Shown here: positions 9,709 through 16,635 of the stretch, piece after piece
Position numbering within the stretch: the stretch's first letter is position 1
How the letters are laid out: every line of letters starts with the position of its first letter
Assembly: GCA_000413015.1 (NCBI GenBank)
Contig: KE332515.1
Coordinates: 1,257,702 to 1,321,701 of the forward strand
Origin: Treponema socranskii subsp. paredis ATCC 35535
GTDB taxonomy: Bacteria > Spirochaetota > Spirochaetia > Treponematales > Treponemataceae
Reading direction: 5' to 3'
DNA length: 64,000 nt
Notes under the pieces: generated by a model
Seen by the model: only the letters and a program-made list of their open reading frames with translations
Databases searched by the model: none
Told to the model about the DNA's origin: nothing
Position numbers and translations under genes: made by a program

Positions 9709-9791
9709 CTTTACTTAAAACTCCGCCGGCGGCAAACGGCCATGCCGGTTATCGATCGTATGCGAAAAGCGAATTTTTCGAACGCTTTCGT

Positions 9792-10733
9792 TCATTTCAA
9801 ATCGTCCGGAATCGAAATACCGATCTTTGCCGCCGTATCGCCGTTGATACCGAGCGTACAATGTTCGAGGTATTGAATCGGCATATCCGCAGGCTTTTTC
9901 CCGTTTTTAATAATATCGATAGCCATAGAAGCCGTCTGTTTTCCGAGCGCATAATAATCGATGCCGTAAGTCGCAAGCGCACCGCGCTTTATCATCGCCT
10001 CTTCTCCGACGATCGTCGGAATTTTATGTTCGTTCGCAACCTGCACGACAGTCACGATGCTCGATGAAAACATATTGTCCGTCGGCACGTAGATCGCGTC
10101 CACTTTACCGACAAGACTCTGCGTCACCTGCTGCACTTCGTTCGTACTCGATGCCGTCGCGTCGATGTATGCAAGCCCGAGTTTATCGCACTGCGCTTTT
10201 GCAAGACCGATTTGAAAGACGCTGTTCTGTTCGCTCGAACAATACAGCATGCCGACGGTTTTCGCGTTCGGCACGAGACGCTTCAATAAATCGATCTGCG
10301 CGGCGCACGGCGTCAAGTCCGACGTACCCGTAACATTCGTACCCGGCGCATCGTTCGATTTGACAAGCTTTGCGCTTGCGGGATCGGTGACGGCGGTGAC
10401 GAGGATCGGAATGTCTTTCGTGAGATTCGCGACAGCCTGCGCCGCAGGCGTTGCAATCGCGAGGATCAAATCGCTTCGATTGTTTACGAGCTTTTGCGCG
10501 ATCGTAACGCAGTTCGCCTGTTCACCCTGTGCGTTTTCGTAATCGATTGAAATATTCGTTCCGTCGGTATAACCCGCTTCGGAAAGAGCGGCGACGAAGC
10601 CCTTATATGCGTCATCAAGCGCCGGATGTTCTACAAGCTGTACGATACCTATTTTAATCGTCTTCGTTTTATTCGTTCCCTTGCAGCCGGCCAAAACGCA
10701 CAACACTGCAAATACGCCGATCAATCGTTTCAT
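9792..10733 (-). CDS. ABC importer substrate-binding lipoprotein (COG2984 type)
   Basis: 313 aa. A lipoprotein signal peptide (MKRLIGVFAVLCVLAGCKG) gives a lipidated Cys17. The mature part has the two-lobe periplasmic-binding fold of the COG2984 family: IKIGIVQLVEHPALDDAYKG at the start of lobe 1, ILVTAVTDPASAKLV, GTNVTGTSDLTPCAAQIDLL and a YVPTDNMFSSS hinge segment. The first gene of the importer operon, it is followed by the permease and then the ATPase. Related proteins bind amino acids such as tryptophan, but the ligand here is unknown. A minus-strand extended -10 box lies about 60 nt upstream. Confidence 0.9.
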   Translation of the reverse strand: MKRLIGVFAVLCVLAGCKGTNKTKTIKIGIVQLVEHPALDDAYKGFVAALSEAGYTDGTNISIDYENAQGEQANCVTIAQKLVNNRSDLILAIATPAAQAVANLTKDIPILVTAVTDPASAKLVKSNDAPGTNVTGTSDLTPCAAQIDLLKRLVPNAKTVGMLYCSSEQNSVFQIGLAKAQCDKLGLAYIDATASSTNEVQQVTQSLVGKVDAIYVPTDNMFSSSIVTVVQVANEHKIPTIVGEEAMIKRGALATYGIDYYALGKQTASMAIDIIKNGKKPADMPIQYLEHCTLGINGDTAAKIGISIPDDLK

Positions 10734-10790
10734 AATCGCCCCCTGCGGAAACGCGGCGCACTCGATATGCGGCGCTCCGCTTTTTTTGAA

Positions 10791-10800
10791 AATATAACAC
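10791..10800 (-). promoter_or_regulatory. Extended -10 box upstream of the ABC importer operon
   Basis: GTGTTATATT on the minus strand (TGn plus TATATT). No convincing -35 hexamer at 16-18 nt. The identical decamer serves the porin gene at 15941-15950. Confidence 0.45.
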
Positions 10801-10925
10801 GGAAAACGTTTCGGATTTTAAATCGATATAAAATCGTACTCTCGCGGGGGTATTTAGTCAATACGAAAATCTCGACATACGGAAATCTCGAAAAAATTGC
10901 TCAAAGCCGGCTTTTCGAGACGCCC

Positions 10926-11270
10926 TCATACTTTTCCCTTATTGCCTAAAGAACCTTTTCGCGCTTTTTTTGCAATATCTTCTTTATTTTTATAAACACC
11001 GGATCGGCTTTCTACAGCTAAAACCGTTATTATCAATTCTTTATTTTCCAAATAACCGATGATTCTGTATTTTCGAAATTCCTTATTTTTAAATCGCCAA
11101 AGGCCCTTCGGATTTCCGACCAATTCGGTTCCGCCGATATCATAAAGACCTTTTTTATCTTTTGCCTGCGCGACTTTTTCTTTAAGGAATATTTCTATAG
11201 CGCTTCGCTCCGTTTTTTTGAGCTTTGAAATCTGCTTCTTCGCTTTTGGCGCGAAACTTATCGTAAACAT
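10926..11270 (-). CDS. RelE/ParE-family toxin
   Basis: 114 aa, usual size for the fold plus a basic tail. The family pattern is visible: FTISFAPKAKKQISKLKK at the start, then GLWRFKNKEFRKYRIIGYLE with the basic residues expected for a ribosome-dependent mRNA interferase, and a closing strand ELIITVLAVESRSGVYKN. The start codon directly abuts the antitoxin stop at 11271. The last 15 residues (KKARKGSLGNKGKV region) extend past the usual end. A RelE-type toxin cleaves translated mRNA, whereas ParE-type members poison gyrase; sequence alone does not separate them here, though the basic patch favours RelE. Confidence 0.85.
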   Translation of the reverse strand: MFTISFAPKAKKQISKLKKTERSAIEIFLKEKVAQAKDKKGLYDIGGTELVGNPKGLWRFKNKEFRKYRIIGYLENKELIITVLAVESRSGVYKNKEDIAKKARKGSLGNKGKV

Positions 11271-11477
11271 TCAACCGAAAACCTCATCAAGCGAGTACGT
11301 TTTTTTACCTTCGGCAACCCATTCATTGTAAGCTTGCTCGGCAAGATAATAATCTTCCATATCGTCCAATTGCTGCTCTATCGCTTTTACGGCGTAAAAC
11401 GTTTTTGTTCTGCCCGTTTTTTCCGCAAGCGTTGCGAGGCGCTTTTCCAAATCCGGTTTTAATCTCAATGCCAACAT
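11271..11477 (-). CDS. RelB-type antitoxin (DUF6290-like)
   Basis: 68 aa. The N-terminal part (MLALRLKPDLEKRLATLAEK then TGRTKTFYAVKAIEQQL) is a ribbon-helix-helix DNA-binding unit, and the acidic C-terminal part (DDMEDYYLAEQAYNEW) is the toxin-wrapping segment. The pattern TGRTKTFYxxxAI is characteristic of the RelB/StbD antitoxins that I associate with DUF6290. The gene precedes the toxin with no gap. SD GGAG lies 7 nt before the ATG. Expected to repress its own promoter, which carries a palindrome across the -10 box. Confidence 0.85.
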   Translation of the reverse strand: MLALRLKPDLEKRLATLAEKTGRTKTFYAVKAIEQQLDDMEDYYLAEQAYNEWVAEGKKTYSLDEVFG

Positions 11478-11507
11478 ACAGGGTCTCCGTATTTTCTATG
11501 TTATACA

Positions 11508-11536
11508 AGTATAGCAAATAAAACAAGGCAAGTCAA
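11508..11536 (-). promoter_or_regulatory. Promoter of the RelB/RelE pair with overlapping palindrome
   Basis: Minus strand TTGACT (11531-11536), 17 nt, TATACT (11508-11513). The palindrome TATACAAGTATA (11502-11513) covers the -10 box and is a fair candidate operator for the ribbon-helix-helix antitoxin. Confidence 0.65.
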
Positions 11537-11570
11537 TTTTTTTAACCCCTTTTTAAAACATCCTTACACA

Positions 11571-11664
11571 AAGGGGGAAGTCTCCCCCTCGCTTCAAAGT
11601 CCTCGCGCTCAAGCGCTCCGGTCTTTTTTGCTTCCCCCTCTGCGGGGACACCCCGCAACGCCCC
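11571..11664. repeat. 94-bp structured repeat, copy 1 (GGGGGAAG/CTTCCCCC type)
   Basis: Opens with AAGGGGGAAGTCTCCCCCTC and ends near ACCCCGCAACGCCCC. Copy 2 at 39168-39261 is nearly identical along its length. Copy 1 has an intact GCGGGGACACCCCGC hairpin at its right end. It begins the repeat array located beside the RelB/RelE pair. No coding role is supported. Confidence 0.75.
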
Positions 11665-11710
11665 ATACGATTTTTTATGAAGATACAAAGCGCGGCATAC
11701 TTCTCACTTC

Positions 11711-11990
11711 ACGGCACGGATGCCGTGTCGCATCTTGGCAAAACGGCTGCGTATTTTTGCTTAGCAAAAATACGGTAGTGAGCCGGCTGTCTCAAAAGTC
11801 GGTTACTTTTTCGACAGCCTACGAGTTTAAAATTAAGTCTTTATATTGCAGTGACTTAATTTTAAACATCGCATAGTAAATCAAAGAAACTTTCCAAAAA
11901 CTGAAGTTTTTGGAAAACCACGAACGACCACTGCTCGGAATCTTATAGGAAGTCTGGAGTTGAAAAACGGCCGAGCCGTTTTTCTTTTAT
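11711..11990. repeat. 280-bp multi-palindrome core repeat, copy 1
   Basis: Shares about 280 bp with 34346-34626 (near identity by eye) and the outer parts with 63738-63900. It is a chain of hairpins: ACGGCA-cgga-TGCCGT; CGTATTTTTGC-tta-GCAAAAATACG (11750-11774); GGCTGTC ... GACAGCC; TTTAAAATTAAGTC ... GACTTAATTTTAAA; TTTCCAAAAAC-tgaa-GTTTTTGGAAA; and GAAAAACGGC-cga-GCCGTTTTTC (11962-11984). The short open frame across it is a by-product of the palindromes. No protein gene or transposase is present. Confidence 0.85.
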
Positions 11991-12100
11991 CCGTGCGGAG
12001 GCTTTCATATCTCATCCCTTCGGATGCAATAAAAGATATGAAAGCCGACTGCAATTCCTTATGAGGACACAAAGCGCGGCATTTATGCGCGCTTTGTGTT
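11991..12100. repeat. Two-hairpin scaffold repeat, copy 1
   Basis: Conserved words CGTGCGGAGG, AAAGCCGACTGCAA, CCTTATGAG and GGAGAC frame two hairpins: GGCTTTCATATCT/AGATATGAAAGCC (12000-12012, 12034-12046) and ACACAAAGCGC/GCGCTTTGTGT (12067-12077, 12089-12099). The same words frame different stems at 47275-47413. Confidence 0.75.
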
Positions 12101-12236
12101 AGGAGACGCTCGGCAATTCCTCCGCACTGCTCGGAATCTTATAGAAAGTCGGGCGTTAAAAAACGGCCGAGCCGTTTTTCTTTTATTAAGACGCTCGGCA
12201 ATTCCTCCGCACTGCTCGGAATTGCCGAGCTCTTGC
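12101..12236. repeat. GACGC hairpin repeat ending in CTCTTGC, copy 1
   Basis: Two successive units. The second has a perfect 13-bp stem GCTCGGCAATTCC/GGAATTGCCGAGC (12193-12205, 12218-12230) with loop end CGCACTGCTC. The unit closes with CTCTTGC; TTGCTT at 12233-12238 can serve as -35 for the downstream lipoprotein gene (TACACT at 12257-12262). Counterpart at 34627-34716. Confidence 0.75.
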
Positions 12237-12271
12237 TTTTTTTATACTTCTCATTGTACACTGGGAGTGTT

Positions 12272-12817
12272 ATGAAAAAAATTACTGCTATTACATTGAC
12301 CTCGGCGGTTTGCGGTGCGCTTTTATTTGTTTCGTGCCGCACGGTAAAAGATATCCCTGAAGATTTGACGTCGACGCAGCTCATTCAGCTCGGACAAAAT
12401 GCGTACGGAAGCGCACAATATAAAAATGCGGAAACGTATTATAAAACGGTGATCGCACGTTACGGCATGGATTCGTCGGTTTACGTGGAAGCGCGCTACG
12501 AACTCGGACACCTCTATTTAAAGCAAAAAAAATACGCGGCGGCATACGCATCGTTTAAAGAAATTCTCGATATGTACGCATCGACGACTCCGGGCGTACT
12601 GCCGGGTGCGTACAATAAATTGGCTGAAATCGGCATGAAGCGGATCCCGAAACACAAATTACCGGAAACGAAGCCGAGCAAAGTGCAAACGAATACCGCA
12701 ACGGCGGGCGAACGGCCGGAAGCTGCGAATGAAGCGCAGGACGCGGCGCAAAACATGCAAAATGCCGATGCACAGGAATCGCCGAACGCCGAAACGGAAG
12801 CGCTGCGGGCGGAATAA
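12272..12817 (+). CDS. TPR-type lipoprotein
   Basis: 181 aa from the ATG at 12272, chosen because GGGAG stands 6 nt upstream and the lipoprotein signal begins there; the open frame starts earlier at 12233. Signal MKKITAITLTSAVCGALLFV followed by Ser-Cys, so lipidation at Cys22. Residues 40-120 hold two TPR-like helical hairpins (LGQNAYGSAQYKNAETYYKT, ELGHLYLKQKKYAAAYASFK) like those in BamD/YbgF-type proteins. The last 45 residues are low complexity (N, A, E, Q) and probably disordered. Likely a periplasm-facing scaffold. The next gene begins about 65-200 nt downstream on the same strand. Confidence 0.85.
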   Translation: MKKITAITLTSAVCGALLFVSCRTVKDIPEDLTSTQLIQLGQNAYGSAQYKNAETYYKTVIARYGMDSSVYVEARYELGHLYLKQKKYAAAYASFKEILDMYASTTPGVLPGAYNKLAEIGMKRIPKHKLPETKPSKVQTNTATAGERPEAANEAQDAAQNMQNADAQESPNAETEALRAE

Positions 12818-13020
12818 ACCGAACCGCGTACCCTGCATTCGTATGCGGAATATATATTGAAATCACATATTATTAATAAAGGATAAGCGATACGGACACG
12901 AATACTTCTCCAGTCGATATCAATCACATCTATGATACCGACAACATCGCGCGAAGCAGAGATGACAAAAACATCGTCATCCTCTCGCAAAAACAAAAAA
13001 AACTCATCGACGATCTGCTT

Positions 13021-13932
13021 GTGTATATGAACGATGCGGATGCCGAGCGCGTGTTGATAATAAAAGACAGGATGAAAGACCTCGAACACCTTGCGCGTGC
13101 GATCGCACTGTTTCCGTCGCTCCTTGAACAGCACGATCTGCCGGGCGGCATGCGTACGCCGAAAACGCTCGTGGAAATGCTCATCGACAATCAGGAAGCC
13201 GGAGACAGAACGCTGCTTTTGCCGTCAAAAGCGAGTCTCGGCAAAGGATTTCTCATCGCAAAGATGCACACGTTTTCGTCGCTTTCGAAACAGAGCACAA
13301 GGATCAAAGCGCCCGCTTCTCTTTCCGAAGAGCTTATGACCGAAGCGGTTACGATGATGTTTTCGCTGCTCGCCGAAGACGTATATTTGAATTTGATTGC
13401 AGACAAAACGCTGGCGCGAGAAATCCGCCGTCAATGGGGCTATTCGCTGCTCATGCTGTGGGAATACCGCACGGACGACCGCATCCAAGTCATCGCGCCG
13501 ATTCTCAACGAAGTCTGGACTGCGCGCAGAAAACTCGCGCCCGCTTTCGGCACGATGATGGGCACGAGCGAACTCCTGCTCATTTCGATGCAAATGGGCG
13601 GACAGTGGCTCGGTTTTATTAAAAATAAATTGTGCGAGCCCGGCGTTTCGCAAGCGATGGAAGAATTTTTATTCGGTATTTCGTACGAGCAGATTTCGCA
13701 GCTGCGCACGATTTTGCGGACAAAGGGCATTGCGGCGATCGGACGCGACGAAGTGGCCGATTACCTCGGCACGCATATCAAAACGGATGCGGGACTCGAT
13801 TACCGCGATTTTTATTCGCTGTACACGATCCGGAGGGACGATGCGCGTGAGCGGGCGCGAATGAAACTTCCCGGCCCGCACAAAACGCTCGAAGATTACT
13901 TTATCCAATTCGTCACCGAGCAAAACATATAA
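13021..13932 (+). CDS. Conserved helical protein of unknown function, start uncertain
   Basis: Given here from the GTG at 13021 (303 aa), but the frame is open back to 12880 and the 46 extra codons read like protein (SDTDTNTSPVDINHIYDTDN ... QKQKKLIDDLLV). That stretch contains no ATG, GTG or TTG; ATA at 12883 stands where MSDTDTN would start, and AAAGGA at 12878-12883 resembles an SD for a start near 12892. Sequence error, a non-standard start codon or a truncated gene are all possible. The protein is soluble, largely helical, without signal peptide. I recognise no family. It is 11 nt ahead of the XRE-cupin regulator and probably in one operon with it. Confidence 0.75.
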   Translation: MYMNDADAERVLIIKDRMKDLEHLARAIALFPSLLEQHDLPGGMRTPKTLVEMLIDNQEAGDRTLLLPSKASLGKGFLIAKMHTFSSLSKQSTRIKAPASLSEELMTEAVTMMFSLLAEDVYLNLIADKTLAREIRRQWGYSLLMLWEYRTDDRIQVIAPILNEVWTARRKLAPAFGTMMGTSELLLISMQMGGQWLGFIKNKLCEPGVSQAMEEFLFGISYEQISQLRTILRTKGIAAIGRDEVADYLGTHIKTDAGLDYRDFYSLYTIRRDDARERARMKLPGPHKTLEDYFIQFVTEQNI

Positions 13933-13943
13933 AAGGAAAAACG

Positions 13944-14552
13944 ATGAGGCGAATCAATTCAACCGGCAAAAAGGAAAGCAAACGCGTACCGTACCATTTC
14001 GGTGAAAAACTGCGCATGGTGCGCGAACACAAAGGTATGACGCTCAAAGTCGTCGCCGACAAAGCGGGAGTGAGCGAAAGTCTCGTGTCGCAGATCGAGC
14101 GCAATAAAGTTTCGCCGGCCATCGATACGCTGCTCGCACTCGCCGACGCGCTCGATATCAATTTGGAATTTCTGTTTGAAGAACACAGGCGAAAGCGCCC
14201 CGTCAAAATAACGCGAAGCGACGAACGGAGAACCGTTTCGGAAGATACGATCAAGTACGAAGAGCTTACGCGCACGGACAAATCGGAAAAAGACAATCAA
14301 TTCGAAGCGTACGTCATACGGCTGCCGCCTCATTCGCGTACGCACCGAGGTTCGTACGGACACATCGGCTGGGAGCTGGGTATCGTCACAAAAGGAGCGA
14401 TCACGCTCAAATATGAAGAAAAAGAATACGACCTGAAAGCGGGAGACAGCGCGTCGTTTTCGGCAAGCACACCCCATATGCTTGAAAATAAAACGGACGA
14501 AGACGCCGAAGCCATTTGGATCGTCACGCCTCCGCAGCGCTTTATAGAATAA
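13944..14552 (+). CDS. XRE-family regulator with C-terminal cupin domain
   Basis: 202 aa. The helix-turn-helix spans residues about 22-78 (LRMVREHKGMTLKVVADKAG, VSESLVSQIERNKVSPAIDT). After a linker, residues 125-200 form a cupin-2 barrel (LPPHSRTHRGSYGHIGWELG, GAITLKYEEKEYDLKAGDSA, STPHMLENKTDEDAEAIWIV). This layout is common in regulators of amino acid, polyamine or osmolyte genes, where the cupin binds the effector. SD AAAGGAAAAACG precedes the ATG. A strong bidirectional terminator follows. Target genes are unknown; the preceding gene is the obvious first candidate. Confidence 0.9.
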   Translation: MRRINSTGKKESKRVPYHFGEKLRMVREHKGMTLKVVADKAGVSESLVSQIERNKVSPAIDTLLALADALDINLEFLFEEHRRKRPVKITRSDERRTVSEDTIKYEELTRTDKSEKDNQFEAYVIRLPPHSRTHRGSYGHIGWELGIVTKGAITLKYEEKEYDLKAGDSASFSASTPHMLENKTDEDAEAIWIVTPPQRFIE

Positions 14553-14647
14553 TACCGCTCTTTTTATCCGAACCGACAAAGGTTCGGAAAATCTTTTTTC
14601 CCAGCGCCGAAAATTCCTTTTGAAAAACGGGCGCATAAATCGAAACA

Positions 14648-14685
14648 TAAAAAAATCCCGCCGCAATGCGGCGGGATTCGCTTTT
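14648..14685. terminator. Bidirectional intrinsic terminator
   Basis: Perfect 11-bp stem AATCCCGCCGC/GCGGCGGGATT (14654-14664, 14668-14678) with an AAT loop, an A-run on the left (T-run for the minus strand) and CGCTTTT on the right. It lies between the convergent XRE-cupin and porin genes. Confidence 0.85.
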
Positions 14686-14731
14686 CAGCATGAGCGCTCA
14701 AAAAAAGAACGCTCAAACTCGAAAGTTCAGC

Positions 14732-15847
14732 TTAGAATGCAACCTTCAAAGCAACGGGTACTACGAGTTGGAAAGACGCGGTACCGTCAGCCTGCGTGCC
14801 TTCATAGAGAGGAACAACGCCCTGAGCAGCAGCGGAAACCGTCACGTGTTCAACCGGTTTAACCGTTGTACCGACCTGGAATTTGATATTGTTATTGGTT
14901 TCACCTTTCACGTCCGCATCAAAGTAGCCGGCTTCGCAGAAAAGATCGAACATATCGTTGAGCATATAAGTTCCGTTGAGCGTTACGTACATACCGTCCT
15001 TATTGGTCGTATTTCCACCGGAATCTTTTGCAGCATTGTTCGAATAGTTACCCATAAGGGTTACAGCGAGAGCATCGATAGGAACGACGCGGACGCGAGC
15101 ATCGATACCGAATGCGAAATTCTCCGTCGAACTGCGGTTGTCCCAAGCGAGCGTACCGCCTGCGGAAACGCTGAGCATCTTAACCGGCGCGATATATAAA
15201 TACACACCCGTAACAGCCGTGTTGGCATAGGGAACTTTTACAACAGCATCGAGCGTAAAGAGTTTCGACTGGAAAGCGGCTTCAAAGCCGTAACCGCTCT
15301 TGAGCTGCGGGAAACCCGGGGTCGTGTCGAAAATAGCGGCTTTCGCAAGAAGCTTTGATTCGCCGATCGCGAACGTATAGTCGCCGATCATGGCAAGATT
15401 CGCACCGTTGGTCATATTGTCAGCATCGTTACCGACATTGCCTTTAATGGCTATACCGTATTTGGCAGGTTCTGCAATTGACACGTTAATGATTTTTCCG
15501 ACGGACTGTCTCATGCGGTTCGTAAAGCGGCTGCCCAGTTTACCTGCGGTAAGATTGAATCCGCCGACATGGAACGTTGCGAATACATCGCCGACGCCGA
15601 GCGTCATAGTATTCAAATCGACATTGAATTCAGCCGTAGCGCTGACATTCTTTCCCGCTGCGCTGATACCGATATGCGTATCATCCTTGTTGTCCTGTTT
15701 GAGGTAGGACTGCGTCGGATCAGCGTTTTTTTTGAATGTTACATCGGCAACATCAAGAACGGATCTGAATTCGACGCCCGACGAAACTTGTGCGAAAGCG
15801 CCTGCTACGAGAGCGGATGCCAGCACAACACCTAAAATCTTTTTCAT
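14732..15847 (-). CDS. Porin-like outer membrane protein with signal peptide
   Basis: 371 aa from the ATG at 15847, where GGAGGT lies 8 nt upstream; the open frame to 15892 adds only leader sequence. Signal peptide MKKILGVVLASALVAGAFA, mature start QVSSGVEF. The rest alternates polar and hydrophobic residues with Gly-rich turns and ends in VALKVAF, a terminal aromatic typical of Bam-inserted barrels. Repeated strand-like segments (NVSATAEFNVDLNTMTLGVG, GGFNLTAGKLGSRFTNRM, MLSVSAGGTLAWDN) fit a 16- or 18-strand porin. It resembles Treponema outer membrane barrels in style, not clearly the major sheath protein Msp. The strong promoter and long leader suggest high expression. Confidence 0.85.
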   Translation of the reverse strand: MKKILGVVLASALVAGAFAQVSSGVEFRSVLDVADVTFKKNADPTQSYLKQDNKDDTHIGISAAGKNVSATAEFNVDLNTMTLGVGDVFATFHVGGFNLTAGKLGSRFTNRMRQSVGKIINVSIAEPAKYGIAIKGNVGNDADNMTNGANLAMIGDYTFAIGESKLLAKAAIFDTTPGFPQLKSGYGFEAAFQSKLFTLDAVVKVPYANTAVTGVYLYIAPVKMLSVSAGGTLAWDNRSSTENFAFGIDARVRVVPIDALAVTLMGNYSNNAAKDSGGNTTNKDGMYVTLNGTYMLNDMFDLFCEAGYFDADVKGETNNNIKFQVGTTVKPVEHVTVSAAAQGVVPLYEGTQADGTASFQLVVPVALKVAF

Positions 15848-15940
15848 ACAAAAAACCTCCATTTTTGCATCGGATGCCTGACCGACGGTCATTTTACGGC
15901 AACCGTATGTTTCACAGTTACTTAACCGTTACTTCGTTTT

Positions 15941-15969
15941 AATATAACACAAGGTTTTTCAGCTGTCAA
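15941..15969 (-). promoter_or_regulatory. Strong promoter of the porin gene
   Basis: Minus strand TTGACA (15964-15969), 17 nt, TATATT (15941-15946) with an extended TGT ahead of it. The leader is about 85 nt and ends with GGAGGT before the ATG. Confidence 0.8.
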
Positions 15970-16170
15970 GGTATTTAGACTGTATAAAACACCCCTATTT
16001 CCCCTATGGTTTCAAGGGAAATATTTAAAATATCGTTATACCTATGCGTACACGCGAAACTCCGCATCGGCATACGCACCGCCGAATGGACGCCGATGAA
16101 CACGGAAGTAAAAAATTATTAAAATAAAAAAGGCTGCCGAAAAAATCAAAAAGCAAAAAAATCCCCTGCT
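15970..16170. other. Intergenic region without a recognised gene
   Basis: Between the divergent porin and rpsU promoters. AT-rich stretches (AAAAAATTATTAAAATAAAA near 16112-16131), no open frame or hairpin that I can support. Confidence 0.6.
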
Positions 16171-16200
16171 TGCAAAACATACGCATTTTATGTTATAGTA
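16171..16200 (+). promoter_or_regulatory. Promoter of rpsU
   Basis: TTGCAA (16171-16176), 18 nt, TATAGT (16195-16200). Leader of about 35 nt with AGAAGGGGG as SD. Confidence 0.65.
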
Positions 16201-16241
16201 TGATTCTTACTCGGTACACCGGTCAGAAGGGGGCGAAACAG

Positions 16242-16454
16242 ATGGCGACTATTGCAGTCGATGATTCCGAAAATCTTGAAAAAGCGATCAAACGTTTTAA
16301 GAGAATGGTCGAAAAAGAAGGCATTATCCGCGAATACAAAAAACGCGAATTCTATGAAAAGCCCTCTACGATTTTAAATCGCAAAAACAAAGCGCTTCAG
16401 CGCAAGCTGATGAAAAAGACGCATCCGCGTCACGAATCGAAATCGGCATATTGA
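16242..16454 (+). CDS. rpsU: Small ribosomal subunit protein bS21
   Basis: 70 aa from the ATG at 16242, preceded by AGAAGGGGG. The family pattern is plain: [20 protein letters not shown] near the start, then [20 protein letters not shown] and a basic tail. bS21 binds near the 3' end of 16S rRNA and helps initiation. The open frame extends 24 codons upstream, but these lie over the promoter and leader and are not family sequence. The gene has its own promoter and a terminator, so it is monocistronic. In a genome that appears to use leaderless starts, bS21 and the anti-SD contacts it modulates are of some interest, which is speculation. Confidence 0.95.
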   Translation: MATIAVDDSENLEKAIKRFKRMVEKEGIIREYKKREFYEKPSTILNRKNKALQRKLMKKTHPRHESKSAY

Positions 16455-16520
16455 TACGCGCCCTTTGCGTATCCGGTGCCGATTACGTACGTTCCCCGCA
16501 TTTTGCAGCCGGAACGTACG
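16453..16520 (+). other. Two hairpins in the rpsU 3' region ahead of the terminator
   Basis: GATACGC/GCGTATC (16453-16459, 16467-16473) overlaps the stop codon, and CGTACGTTCC/GGAACGTACG (16486-16495, 16511-16520) follows. Together with the terminator they make three consecutive stems. Confidence 0.6.
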
Positions 16521-16526
16521 GCACAT

Positions 16527-16557
16527 ATACCTGCCCCCGCGGCAGGTATTTTTTTTT
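16527..16557 (+). terminator. Intrinsic terminator of rpsU
   Basis: Perfect 9-bp stem ATACCTGCC/GGCAGGTAT with loop CCCGC, followed by eight T residues. Confidence 0.9.
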
Positions 16558-16599
16558 AATCGGCGGCGGAGCATCCCGATCTACGGTATTTTCTTATCG

Positions 16600-16628
16600 T
16601 TGACGAACGCATATCAATCGATTATCAT
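16600..16628 (+). promoter_or_regulatory. Promoter of the PilZ gene, predicted leaderless
   Basis: TTGACG (16600-16605), 17 nt, TATCAT (16623-16628), then 7 nt to the ATG at 16636. There is no SD in front of the ATG. Confidence 0.6.
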
Positions 16629-16635
16629 TTAAATC

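Noticed and set aside
11628..11876. Open frame of 82 codons in the first repeat array
   Set aside because: It follows the palindromes of the 280-bp repeat; a related frame appears on the opposite strand in copy 2 (34240-34533). No SD and no protein-like composition.
11571..12236. Integron attC sites
   Set aside because: The palindromes are suggestive and TA genes are adjacent, but I could not identify the paired core sites or an integrase, so it is kept only as a hypothesis.
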